Source: Candidatus Gastranaerophilales bacterium
GTDB lineage: Bacteria; Cyanobacteriota; Vampirovibrionia; Gastranaerophilales; Gastranaerophilaceae
DNA: 24,449 nt
Direction of reading: 5' to 3'
Assembly (NCBI GenBank): GCA_910587175.1
Contig: CAJULH010000030.1
Location: 1 to 24,449 of the forward strand
The position numbers and the translations under genes were made by a program. How positions within the stretch are numbered: the stretch's first letter is position 1; each line of letters opens with the position of its first letter. The notes beneath the pieces are model-generated. The model did not search any database. It was given only the letters and a program-made list of their open reading frames with translations, and was not told the DNA's origin. This document shows positions 7,701 to 15,796 of this stretch, piece after piece.

Positions 7701-7965
7701 GCTATTGAATGAAAATACGGGATTGTAAAATTGTTATACTCCAAGCCCGGGCATGAAATTTTAACAGCATTGAATGCATACGAATAAGGCAAAGAAGCTG
7801 TGTTTGCTGCATATTTTTCTATGACAATTAAAATTAATCAGCGGGTTTATAAAATTGTAAAAACCATTTTTTGTATTAAAATTATATTGTATAGCCGAAT
7901 AAGAAAATTTCCGGCATGGCACAATAGAAAGCCGGCATTGGCAATCCAGTTTAAAATAAAGTAAA
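7701..7965 (+). other. Intergenic leader region upstream of nadB
   Basis: This 265-base stretch holds no convincing gene. TGTTATACT at 7732-7740 looks like an extended -10 box without a good -35. Downstream are short potential hairpins: the palindrome GCCCGGGC (7745-7752), GCAT-TGA-ATGC near 7770, GCAAA/TTTGC around 7790-7810, and CCGGC/GCCGG around 7911-7935. A TAAAAT box at 7952-7957 lies nine bases before the nadB ATG. No known NAD riboswitch was recognised. Confidence 0.4.
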
Positions 7966-9585
7966 ATGAAATACTCAAAATATTCAGTTGTAATAATTGG
8001 TTCAGGGGCAGCAGGCTTGTATTTGGCACTTTCTGTCGCTAAAAATAACCGCTTGAAAGACGGAATTCTTGTTGTTACAAAATCCAGCTTAAATGAGTGC
8101 AATTCAAGACTTGCACAAGGCGGTATTGTTTCTGTTATGCCGGATATAAATAAAAATGACAATGTTACATCCCATGTGATGGATACAATTAAAGCCGGGT
8201 GCGGACTTAGTGATTTTAATGTTGCCAAGTTCATATCTGAAAATTCTTCAACCGTAATAAAAGACCTTATAGACCTTGGAGTTGAATTTGACAGAGATGA
8301 AAACGGAAATCTGGCATTTACGCTTGAAGCAGCACATTCTATGCCAAGAATACTCCATGCAGGCGGGGATTCCACGGGCAGAGTAATTGAAGATAAGCTT
8401 GCAGAATGCGTTAGAAAGTCTGATTCTATTGAGGTATACGAAGGGACTATTGCTGTAGAGCTGCTTTGTGACAATAAAAATACCTGTCGCGGCGTTCTTG
8501 TTTATAATCCTAATACTGATTCTTATGAAGCCATTTATTCAAACGCTGTTGTGCTTGCGACAGGCGGAGTAGGGCAGGTGTATGAATACACTACCAACCC
8601 TGCTGTTGCAACGGCTGATGGTGTGGCGCTTGCACATCTTGCAGGTGCTGAAGTTTCTGATATGGAATTTGTGCAGTTCCATCCGACGGCGCTCAAAACC
8701 TCGTCCGGAAGCAAAAATATGCCTCTTGTATCAGAGGCTGTCCGTGGTGAAGGAGCAAAGCTTTTAAATACAAACAAAGAATCCTTTATGCAAATGTATG
8801 ATAAAAGAGAAGAGCTTGCCCCGAGGGATGTGGTTGCAAGGGCTATATTTCATGAAATGGAGCGCACAAATTCAAAAAATGTTTTTCTTGATATCTCTCC
8901 TATCGGGCTTGAGCGTTTCAAAAAAAGATTTCCGTCTATTACATCAATATGTAATGAGTGCGGAATAGACTTAGAAGAAAAACTTATTCCCGTTGCGCCC
9001 GCAGCACACTATTTTATGGGTGGCGTTAAGGTTAATTTGAATATGGAAACTTCTGTAAAAAATCTTTATGCAATAGGCGAAGTTTCAAGAACTGGGCTTC
9101 ATGGGGCAAACAGACTTGCTTCAAACTCTCTTCTTGAGTGTGTTGTTTGTGCTTATAAGCTTTCCGGTATTTTATCAAAAAGAAATCTGGATGCGCCAAA
9201 AAGTTTTGATGGCAAGGTTAAATCTATTTTAGAATTATATGATGCAGATGTTTTAAACGATATTATTGAGACAGGTATTTTGAGGCGCATGCTAAAGAAG
9301 GCTATGTGGGAAAATGCCGGAATTATAAGGAATAAAACGGGCTTAAAGAATGCACTCCGCGTGCTTGATGATATTGCATTAATTACAAGAAATTCAAGGG
9401 TTTATGCTTCAAAAGAAGGCTATGAGCTTAGAAATTCATTAATTGCTGCAAAATTAATAGCGGAAGCTGCACTGGTGCGGGAAGATTCCATAGGTGCACA
9501 TTATAGAGAAGACACCGCAGAGGATGTGCCTCAAACGACTGATAGATATGCGGAAACTTTAGGAGCGGAAGTTTCAAGAATATAA
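7966..9585 (+). CDS. nadB: L-aspartate oxidase NadB
   Basis: It oxidises L-aspartate to iminoaspartate with FAD, the first step of de novo NAD synthesis; under anaerobic conditions fumarate can serve as acceptor. GSGAAG (12-17) binds FAD. The fumarate reductase/succinate dehydrogenase flavoprotein pattern is clear: SRLAQGGI, EFVQFHPTAL, RGEGAKLLN, LAPRDVVARAI, and the NadB-typical RTGLHGANRLASNSLLE near the end of the FAD domain. A C-terminal helical domain completes 539 residues, the usual size. No Shine-Dalgarno precedes the ATG. nadC follows after 17 bases. The quinolinate synthase gene nadA, often adjacent, is not in the window. Confidence 0.95.
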   Translation: MKYSKYSVVIIGSGAAGLYLALSVAKNNRLKDGILVVTKSSLNECNSRLAQGGIVSVMPDINKNDNVTSHVMDTIKAGCGLSDFNVAKFISENSSTVIKDLIDLGVEFDRDENGNLAFTLEAAHSMPRILHAGGDSTGRVIEDKLAECVRKSDSIEVYEGTIAVELLCDNKNTCRGVLVYNPNTDSYEAIYSNAVVLATGGVGQVYEYTTNPAVATADGVALAHLAGAEVSDMEFVQFHPTALKTSSGSKNMPLVSEAVRGEGAKLLNTNKESFMQMYDKREELAPRDVVARAIFHEMERTNSKNVFLDISPIGLERFKKRFPSITSICNECGIDLEEKLIPVAPAAHYFMGGVKVNLNMETSVKNLYAIGEVSRTGLHGANRLASNSLLECVVCAYKLSGILSKRNLDAPKSFDGKVKSILELYDADVLNDIIETGILRRMLKKAMWENAGIIRNKTGLKNALRVLDDIALITRNSRVYASKEGYELRNSLIAAKLIAEAALVREDSIGAHYREDTAEDVPQTTDRYAETLGAEVSRI

Positions 9586-9602
9586 GCGGGGATAAAGAGA
9601 TT

Positions 9603-10466
9603 ATGGCTAAATTTTTACTAAACGATTTTATGATTTATGACCACATTGTGTCTGCCCTGAAAGAAGATGTTGGATATGGGGATATTTCAACAGATTTTAT
9701 TTGTGCAGATGTTGATAAAAATAAAAAATTTGAAATTCTTTTAAGAACACGTGAAGAAGGAGTTCTTTGCGGCTGTGATCCTTTCAGGCTTGTATTTGAA
9801 ATTCTTTCCAAAGGAGATGTGAGGGTTGAATTTTATAAAGAAGATGGTGATAAAATAGCTCCTCTTGAGCCTGTGGCAAAAATTACAGGCAGTCCGAGAA
9901 ACATCTTAACCGGCGAAAGACTTGCCTTAAACTATATTCAAAGAATGTCCGGCATTGCTACCTTTACAAAGAAATTTCAGGATATTGCAGAGCCGTATGG
10001 TGCAAGGGTTGTAGATACAAGGAAAAATACGCCGAATTTCAGGCTTTTTGAAAAATATGCAGTAAAAGTGGGCGGCGGACATCTTCACAGGTTTAATCTT
10101 TGTGATTGTGTCATGTTGAAAGATAATCATATTGCGCTTATGGGCGGCTCAATTGAAGAAGCTGTGAAAAAAGTCAGGACAAATATTTCCCATGCGCATA
10201 AAATTGAGGTTGAATGTGATACAAAAGAACAGGTTGTAAAATGTTTAAAAGCAGGTGTTGATATCATTATGCTTGATAATATGAATATTGAAGAAATTAA
10301 AGAATGCACTGCTTTAATAAATAAACAAGCTATAGTCGAAGTTAGTGGCAATGTGAACCTGAAAAACCTTGAAGATATTGCAAAAACGGGTGTGGATATA
10401 ATTTCTTCAAGTGCCATTGTAGCTAAAGCCCCGACACTTGATTTAGGGTTTGATTATGTCGGGTAA
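9603..10466 (+). CDS. nadC: Nicotinate-nucleotide pyrophosphorylase (carboxylating) NadC
   Basis: It converts quinolinate and PRPP to nicotinate mononucleotide, CO2 and pyrophosphate. Conserved elements are QRMSGIAT (R114), VVDTRK (138-141), KYAVKVGGGHLHR (GGG at 157-159, H162, R163), MLKDNHI (K173) and the EVE/EVSG beta-strand motifs of the barrel. Length (287) is standard. GGGGATAAAGAG before the ATG is a usable SD. Two positions differ from the common text: NTPNFR replaces TTPGLR, and HLHR replaces the usual xNHR. Both are near the active site but look like lineage variation. The gene converges on the minus-strand gene at 10474 with only seven bases between. Confidence 0.95.
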   Translation: MAKFLLNDFMIYDHIVSALKEDVGYGDISTDFICADVDKNKKFEILLRTREEGVLCGCDPFRLVFEILSKGDVRVEFYKEDGDKIAPLEPVAKITGSPRNILTGERLALNYIQRMSGIATFTKKFQDIAEPYGARVVDTRKNTPNFRLFEKYAVKVGGGHLHRFNLCDCVMLKDNHIALMGGSIEEAVKKVRTNISHAHKIEVECDTKEQVVKCLKAGVDIIMLDNMNIEEIKECTALINKQAIVEVSGNVNLKNLEDIAKTGVDIISSSAIVAKAPTLDLGFDYVG

Positions 10467-10473
10467 ATCGCTT

Positions 10474-11046
10474 TTATTCTGATAATTTATTTTCAAGTAA
10501 GCTTATAATTTCGCTGCAAAGCGTGGAACCTTCCTGAATAAGTTCCTCTGACATTCCGCCGGGGATGCCGGAAGTTGCTTCGTCTATGCGCTCCATTCCT
10601 TCTTTTAGATCGGATATAAAGCTTTCTAACTCATTTTTATCAACGCTTTTGGCTATTTCCAGAGCCTGTTCTTGTGCAAGTTCTTTTATGGTCAATTCTT
10701 TGCCATTGAAACCGTTATAGTATAACTTATGCAGGAGTGTATTTACATACCCTACTGTTCGCATATCGTGCAGAAATTCTTTATCTTCCGGAGTTAAATC
10801 GTCATTATAGTCATCATCAATAGTATAGTATTCGTCATTTTCTCCGGCATTATCAGGATTTGTATTTATTGTTAAATTTTGTCCGCCGATAAATGCCGCT
10901 TTTAGTGCGTCTGCACTATCTTTTGAGCAAATACTTTCTTCTGTTGACTTTTTATCAAGGGCGGCTTCTTTAATGTCTTCTTGTTGATTTTTGTCTGTTT
11001 TATTTGTTATGTTTGAAACTATTGAACCAATTTTTTTTAATATCAT
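10474..11046 (-). CDS. Hypothetical acidic protein
   Basis: I do not recognise this 190-residue protein. It starts with a short basic amphipathic stretch (LKKIGSIVSNITNK), followed by a polar low-complexity region to about residue 65. A strongly acidic segment spans about 70-90 (many D and E, with DEYYTIDDDY). A predicted helical domain spans about 90-190, ending SEIISLLENKL. There is no signal peptide or membrane helix. The SD (CTGGATATAG) is weak. It lies downstream of the oxidoreductase on the same strand across a 72-base AT-rich gap. The composition resembles the 170-residue protein at 20468, which has a similar amphipathic motif (FQKISGLFSK) at its C-terminus, but no homology can be claimed. 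Confidence 0.7.
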   Translation of the reverse strand: MILKKIGSIVSNITNKTDKNQQEDIKEAALDKKSTEESICSKDSADALKAAFIGGQNLTINTNPDNAGENDEYYTIDDDYNDDLTPEDKEFLHDMRTVGYVNTLLHKLYYNGFNGKELTIKELAQEQALEIAKSVDKNELESFISDLKEGMERIDEATSGIPGGMSEELIQEGSTLCSEIISLLENKLSE

Positions 11047-11118
11047 ATCTATATCCAGGATTAATGTATATTAAAATTAAAAATTACCGAGGATAAAAAT
11101 TGCCAATTTAAATTAAAT

Positions 11119-12492
11119 TTACTTATCAATCAAATCTTTCAATTTGTATGCCGCTGTTAACAAAGGGTCAATTGTGGATGAAAATGCCGGAGAATATGTT
11201 AAATCCAAGTGTAAAAATTCATTTACTGTTAAATTTGCCCGAAGTGCAGATGTTATTGTGTAAATTCTTTTATCTGCATCTCCTGCGCCTACTGCCTGCG
11301 CCCCTAAAAGCTCACCTGTTCTTTTATCTGCCACAACTTTAATTGTAATATTGTTTGCTTCAGGCATATATCCTGCCTTGTCTCTTTTGGTTATTGTTAC
11401 AGAAATCGGTTCCACGTTTGCATATTTTGCATACGCCTTTGCTGCGGTTTCTGTTAATCCTGTTGTAGACATGGAAAACTTAAAATATTTAGTTACGGCA
11501 GAACCCAAAATGCCTTCAAATGCTTCATACACTCCGTTTTCTTCTGTATTTACATTTATTCCGACAACGCGCCCCTGCTTGTTTGCAATTGTTCCAAGTG
11601 CTGCGTACAAAGGCTTTCTTGTAATCAGGCAGTTTTCCTGTGTGCAGTCGCCTGCTGCCCAAATATGCGGCAGATTTGTACGCATTCTGTTATCCACCTT
11701 GATTGCACCGGTTATGCCTATTTCTATACCTGCTTCTCTTGCAAGTTCAACATTTGGCACTACTCCTGCCGCTATCACGCAAAAATCTGCATGTAGAATC
11801 TTTCCGTTTTTTGTTACTGCTCCTTCAAATTCGTTCTTCCCCAGGAATTCAACTATTTCATCCTCCATAATAAAGTGCACCTGTTTACCGTCTTTTTGTA
11901 TGATATGTTCTTTTATTATGGCGCTGATTTCAGGGTCAAACTGGCTCATTATCTCTTTTCCGCGCTCTACTATGGTGACATTGAGCCCGTTTTTTACAAA
12001 ACCCTCCAAAAGTTCAATTGCAATGTAGCCCCCGCCAAGCATAATGACGCTTTTGGACTGTTCCATTTTTTCTTTTATTTTTATTCCGTCCTCTAAAACT
12101 TTAAGGTGAAAAATATTTTTTAAATTTACATTCTTAATCTTTGGGGTATAAGGTTTTGAGCCTATACAAAGCACAAGTTCATCGTAAGAAACTTTTTTTA
12201 CTTCATCTTCCGTGTTAAAAATTACAGTCTTTTCGTTTGGCAGGATTTTTGTGCATTTATGGTTTAAAAATATATCAATTCCCTGCTTTTGAAAATCTTC
12301 CGGTTTTCTTATTATTAAATTTTCTGCAGAAGGCACAGAACCTTCAATATAATATGGCATTCCACAGGCGGAATACGAGATTATATTCTCCATTGTATAG
12401 AGCTCTATTTGATGTTCGGGGTTTACCCTCTTTGCTTTGGCTGCGGTTTTAGGTCCTGCTGCACAGCCGCCTATTATAACGATTTTTTTCAT
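11119..12492 (-). CDS. CoA-disulfide reductase / NADH oxidase-like flavoprotein
   Basis: This belongs to the pyridine nucleotide-disulfide oxidoreductase group with a single redox cysteine, which includes CoA-disulfide reductase and NADH oxidase/peroxidase. The FAD motif is IIGGCAAG near residue 6. The redox-active cysteine is C43 in SYSACGMPYYI, the same position as in CoA-disulfide reductase. The NAD(P)H Rossmann motif is MLGGGYIAIELLE (about 150-162), the second FAD motif is IWAAGDC, and the dimerisation domain ends with DLTYSPAFSSTIDPLL. Length (457) matches. No rhodanese domain is attached. C10 inside the FAD glycine motif is unusual. Likely roles are thiol or NADH/oxygen homeostasis; the substrate is not decided by sequence. 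It is divergent from rsmD across 34 bases. Confidence 0.85.
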   Translation of the reverse strand: MKKIVIIGGCAAGPKTAAKAKRVNPEHQIELYTMENIISYSACGMPYYIEGSVPSAENLIIRKPEDFQKQGIDIFLNHKCTKILPNEKTVIFNTEDEVKKVSYDELVLCIGSKPYTPKIKNVNLKNIFHLKVLEDGIKIKEKMEQSKSVIMLGGGYIAIELLEGFVKNGLNVTIVERGKEIMSQFDPEISAIIKEHIIQKDGKQVHFIMEDEIVEFLGKNEFEGAVTKNGKILHADFCVIAAGVVPNVELAREAGIEIGITGAIKVDNRMRTNLPHIWAAGDCTQENCLITRKPLYAALGTIANKQGRVVGINVNTEENGVYEAFEGILGSAVTKYFKFSMSTTGLTETAAKAYAKYANVEPISVTITKRDKAGYMPEANNITIKVVADKRTGELLGAQAVGAGDADKRIYTITSALRANLTVNEFLHLDLTYSPAFSSTIDPLLTAAYKLKDLIDK

Positions 12493-12526
12493 GGTACTAT
12501 TCAGAATAATACAAGGAGAATAAACT

Positions 12527-13165
12527 TTGCATTTGACAGGCGGGCAATTTAAAGGAAGATATATATCAACGCCAACCGGGTATGAAAACCCGGTGAAGCC
12601 AACACTGTCAAAAGTCCGCGAGAGTGTTTTTAATATTTTAAATTCTTACTTTGCCTCTTTGTCTGTCAATGAAAATATTTCGGGCAATGCCTTTTCGGAT
12701 TTATCCTTTTTGGATATGTTTGCAGGTTCGGGTATTATGGCACTGGAAGCGTATTCCAGAGGGTTTAAAAAGGTTTGCGCAATAGAAAAACAAGCATCTG
12801 TGTTTTCTGCAGTTAAAAAAATGTATGCTGAATTTGGAGCCGATATTTCACTCTTTAAGGGAGACAGCTTAAAGATTTTAAATAAAATCTACAAAAGTTC
12901 AGATGTTTTAGGAGAAACATATGAAGCAGCGGCTGTGAATGAATGCTGTAAATTTGATGTAATTTATATCGATCCGCCATGGGATTTTGATTATACACCC
13001 ATTGTTGAAACAGCCTTGGAATACATAGCAAAAGACGGACTTGTTATAACCGAATGCAATAAAAAAGGGTTAAAACAGGCATACCAATATAAAGGTATGG
13101 AAATTTTACCCTTTAGAGAAAAGATTTATGGTCGTTGCAAATTAGACTTTATAAAGCTTCCTTAA
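12527..13165 (+). CDS. rsmD: 16S rRNA (guanine(966)-N(2))-methyltransferase RsmD
   Basis: It methylates G966 of 16S rRNA using S-adenosylmethionine. The N-terminus ITGGQFKGR-like LTGGQFKGRYI, KPTLSKVRESVFNIL (16-38), the SAM-binding FLDMFAGSG (61-69) and the catalytic DPPWDF (149-154) define the family. The start is TTG at 12527, chosen because AAGGAG lies at 12513-12518 and the conserved N-terminus begins at once. Length (212) is a little over the usual 180-190 because of extra residues at about 44-57 and 124-141. It is divergent from the flavoprotein, so promoters must overlap in a very short gap. Confidence 0.9.
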   Translation: MHLTGGQFKGRYISTPTGYENPVKPTLSKVRESVFNILNSYFASLSVNENISGNAFSDLSFLDMFAGSGIMALEAYSRGFKKVCAIEKQASVFSAVKKMYAEFGADISLFKGDSLKILNKIYKSSDVLGETYEAAAVNECCKFDVIYIDPPWDFDYTPIVETALEYIAKDGLVITECNKKGLKQAYQYKGMEILPFREKIYGRCKLDFIKLP

Positions 13166-13216
13166 AAAGCCTGCTATAATTGCGGGAAAATTTTACTACT
13201 GCAAAAATAACCCGGG

Positions 13217-13741
13217 CTATGATTCTTTTTCAATTTCAGTATCAACGGATGTCTCATAGAAGATGCTCATTCCCTTCGCTGTATGTTTTGGGAATTTATC
13301 TTTCATTTCATCGATTTCTTCCTCTATGCCAAATGCTGCAATCTCCTGATTTGTCACTTTTCCGTCCCCGTTTTTATCAATTTCGGAGAAATTATTCAGA
13401 ACAGTTTCAAGGAGTGTTGAAGATGTACCGTAAGATGTATAGCAAAGCTCACACAACTGCTGATATGTCAGACCGCCTGTGCTCATATTGTTTGTATAAG
13501 CCTGAAGTTCGTCTTTTGAAATAATGCCGTCACCGTCTTTATCAATTTTACCGAAATTTGTTGAAAGATAATTTGTAAAAGCGTAATTTAGCTGGCTTTT
13601 GTCTACATCATCAGACGGGTTTGTTATATTGTCCAAGGTTAAGCCTTTGCCGTTGTTTCCCGTCATTAAATATGCATAGTTGCTCACCAAACCATTTATA
13701 GCTTGTGTAAATAGTGAGGCGCCGTTTAATCTGTTTGACAT
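13217..13741 (-). CDS. EF-hand domain protein
   Basis: This small protein is expected to bind calcium. There are two canonical EF-hand loops: DKDGDGIISKDE at residues 67-78 and DKNGDGKVTNQE at 122-133, both with acidic or Asn residues at positions 1, 3 and 5 and Glu at 12. The N-terminal 50 residues (SNRLNGASLFTQAING, then an Asp-rich linker) and the charged C-terminal tail have no recognised domain. No signal peptide is seen, so it may be cytosolic or exported by another route. TAGGA precedes the ATG at good spacing. It lies downstream of gatA on the same strand but a strong hairpin separates them, so it may be transcribed alone. Its function is unknown. Confidence 0.85.
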   Translation of the reverse strand: MSNRLNGASLFTQAINGLVSNYAYLMTGNNGKGLTLDNITNPSDDVDKSQLNYAFTNYLSTNFGKIDKDGDGIISKDELQAYTNNMSTGGLTYQQLCELCYTSYGTSSTLLETVLNNFSEIDKNGDGKVTNQEIAAFGIEEEIDEMKDKFPKHTAKGMSIFYETSVDTEIEKES

Positions 13742-13813
13742 TTTAAAAAATCCTAAAATCTAACCATCATTAGTTTAATGATTTTTTTAAAAAAGCAACA
13801 CCTGCAAATGAAT

Positions 13814-13853
13814 GAGTCTTTTTAATGCTAATTTAACTGCATTAAAAAGACTC
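13814..13853. terminator. Perfect 15-bp hairpin between gatA and the EF-hand gene
   Basis: GAGTCTTTTTAATGC (13814-13828) and GCATTAAAAAGACTC (13839-13853) pair without mismatch around a 10-base loop. It lies 29 bases downstream of the gatA stop on the minus strand. Neither side has a long T run outside the stem, so it is not a textbook intrinsic terminator. The A/T-rich stem interior could still work as one, or as an mRNA 3'-end stabiliser. A smaller dyad ATCATTA-GTT-TAATGAT lies nearby around 13766-13782. Confidence 0.5.
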
Positions 13854-13881
13854 GATTTTAGTAAATATGATAATGTTTTTG

Positions 13882-15342
13882 TTACAATTCTGCGAATTTT
13901 GTATTGAAATCTGTCTCTTTTTCAAAGTTGTAGGCAGCTCTTAGAAGAGGTTCTTCCTGTAATATCTGGGATATCAGCTGCATACCAATTGGCATACCGT
14001 CTTTGTCAAAGCCTGCGGGAATGCTTATTGCAGGTGCGCCGATGAGGTTTGCACAAATTGTTCCAATGTCAGTCAAATACATTGCAAGCGGGTCTTCATT
14101 TCTGGAGCCTATGTCAAATGCGGTTGTAGGGCAGGTTGGACTTACTAAAACATCCACTTCTTTAAAGATTCTGTCGAAATCTTCTTTAATTAAACGTCTT
14201 AGCTGCTGCGCTTTTTTATAATACGCGTCGTAATATCCGCTTGAAAGTGCGTATGTGCCAAGCATTATACGCCTTTTAACTTCGTCTCCGAAACCTTCTT
14301 TTCTTGTTTTTGTATACATTTCCATAAGGTTTTTGGCTTCCGCTGTTCTGTAGCCGTATTTTACGCCGTCAAAACGTGCCAGGTTAGAGCTTGCTTCGGC
14401 TGTTGCAATGATATAATAAACGCCTATAGAATGTTTTAACAAAGGCAAAGATACTTCTTTTACCGTTGCGCCAAGCTTTTCGTAAATTTTAACAGCATCT
14501 TCAATTGCTCTTTTGACATCATCATTTACGCCTTCTGCCATCAATTCTTTTATGACACCAAATTTCAATCCTTTAATGTCGTTTTTAAAGGTTTTTGAAA
14601 TATCGCCCACCGGTGCATTTAAAGATGTTGAATCCTTTTCATCATATCCTGCAATGGTTTCATATAAATCTACAATATCTTCAATGCATCTGCCAAATGG
14701 TCCAATCTGGTCTAGTGATGATGCAAAAGCAATAAGTCCGTATCTTGAAACCCTGCCATAGGTCGGTTTAAAGCCTGAAATGCCGCAAAAGCTTGCAGGG
14801 AGCCTGATAGAACCTCCGGTGTCTGAGCCCAAAGCTACAGCAGATTCAAGGGCTGCAACAGATGCTGCAGAACCACCTGATGAGCCGCCCGGAACTTTGT
14901 TTAAATTATATGGGTTATGCACTTTATTAAATGCAGAATTTTCGTTTGAAGAACCCATTGCAAATTCATCCAGATTTGCCTTTCCTATAACAGGAACAAG
15001 GTGCTCTCTTAATTTTTTGCTTACTGTTGCATCATATGGTGATGTAAAATTTTCTAAAATTTTACTTGATGCGGTTGTTTTATATCCTTTTAAGTTAATA
15101 TTATCTTTAAGTGCAAGTGGTATACCTGCCATTTTAGGTAACTCTTCGCCTTTTGCAATTTTTTTATCCACTTCTTTTGCGGTGTCCAAGGCATATTCCT
15201 TTGTGAATGAATTAAAGGCGCAGATTTTGTCTTCGACATTATTTACCCTTTTATAAGTTTCTTCAACCAACTCTACTGCAGAAACCTCTTTACTTAAAAG
15301 GGCTTTTCGCATCTCTGCGGCTGTCTTTTTCAATAGTTCCAT
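13882..15342 (-). CDS. gatA: Asp-tRNA(Asn)/Glu-tRNA(Gln) amidotransferase subunit A
   Basis: This is the glutaminase/amidase subunit of the GatCAB complex, which amidates misacylated Glu-tRNA(Gln) and Asp-tRNA(Asn). The amidase signature region is complete. The Ser-cis-Ser-Lys triad falls at K79 (LALKDNI), S154 (PGGSSGGSA) and S178 (GSDTGGSIR), the same numbers as in well-studied GatA proteins. SGFKPTYGRVSRYGLIAFASSLDQIGP follows as expected, as does DVLVSPTCPTTAF near the C-terminus. Length (486) is standard. GGAG lies at good spacing before the ATG. gatB and gatC are not in the window, so the complex is encoded at dispersed loci or nearby outside it. It is divergent from the YraN gene. Confidence 0.95.
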   Translation of the reverse strand: MELLKKTAAEMRKALLSKEVSAVELVEETYKRVNNVEDKICAFNSFTKEYALDTAKEVDKKIAKGEELPKMAGIPLALKDNINLKGYKTTASSKILENFTSPYDATVSKKLREHLVPVIGKANLDEFAMGSSNENSAFNKVHNPYNLNKVPGGSSGGSAASVAALESAVALGSDTGGSIRLPASFCGISGFKPTYGRVSRYGLIAFASSLDQIGPFGRCIEDIVDLYETIAGYDEKDSTSLNAPVGDISKTFKNDIKGLKFGVIKELMAEGVNDDVKRAIEDAVKIYEKLGATVKEVSLPLLKHSIGVYYIIATAEASSNLARFDGVKYGYRTAEAKNLMEMYTKTRKEGFGDEVKRRIMLGTYALSSGYYDAYYKKAQQLRRLIKEDFDRIFKEVDVLVSPTCPTTAFDIGSRNEDPLAMYLTDIGTICANLIGAPAISIPAGFDKDGMPIGMQLISQILQEEPLLRAAYNFEKETDFNTKFAEL

Positions 15343-15391
15343 TTAAAAACTCCATTTCAAATAATTTTTTGGTTTGGTGTAAAATTATTCT

Positions 15392-15760
15392 ATGTCAAAC
15401 AAAATCAAAGGTAAATACGGAGAAGATTTAGCTGTAAATTATCTTATTAAAAACGGATATAAGATATTAGACCGGAACTATCATTTTTCAAGGTATGGTG
15501 AAGTTGATATTATTGCACTTGATACAAGCTGCAGTACACTTTGTTTTGTGGAAGTAAAAGCACGCACATCAGATAAATTCGGCACGGCATTTGAAGCGAT
15601 AACGTCTTTAAAACTTGATAAAATAAGAAAATGTGCACTTTTTTATATTCAAAATACAAAATGCAGATTCAAAAATCATAGAATTGATGCTGTATCTGTT
15701 GTTTTTGGCGCGGGGTTGAATGAACCCGAAATTAAACACATTAAGAATGTGGGATTCTAA
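15392..15760 (+). CDS. YraN/UPF0102 family nuclease-fold protein
   Basis: This small protein has the restriction-endonuclease-like fold. Family motifs are GKYGEDLAVNYLIKNGY at the start, the nuclease core RYGEVDIIALD followed by LCFVEVKAR (a D...ExK arrangement), and the helix FGTAFEAITSLKLDKI. Length (122) is typical. The family's role is poorly defined; DNA processing or repair is suggested. No SD precedes the ATG. A TAAAAT box at 15380-15385 puts a transcription start close to the A of the ATG, so the message may be leaderless. Confidence 0.88.
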   Translation: MSNKIKGKYGEDLAVNYLIKNGYKILDRNYHFSRYGEVDIIALDTSCSTLCFVEVKARTSDKFGTAFEAITSLKLDKIRKCALFYIQNTKCRFKNHRIDAVSVVFGAGLNEPEIKHIKNVGF

Positions 15761-15796
15761 GCAAAAAAAATTATTTACAATTTTTATACAAAAACC

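Noticed and set aside
7701..7965. A tRNA or known NAD riboswitch in the nadB leader
   Set aside because: No T-loop GGTTCRA-like segment, acceptor pairing or known NAD-I/NAD-II motif could be found; only short, unconnected hairpins.
7761..8474. A 237-residue minus-strand frame opposite nadB and its leader
   Set aside because: It is antisense to the conserved N-terminal half of NadB and has no recognisable domain or SD; it is a shadow of the real gene.
11351..12028. A 225-residue plus-strand frame opposite the flavoprotein gene
   Set aside because: It lies fully antisense to conserved FAD and NAD-binding motifs of the minus-strand gene and has no domain of its own.
13180..13524. A 114-residue plus-strand frame after rsmD
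   Set aside because: It is antisense to both EF-hand loops of the minus-strand gene and shows no family pattern.
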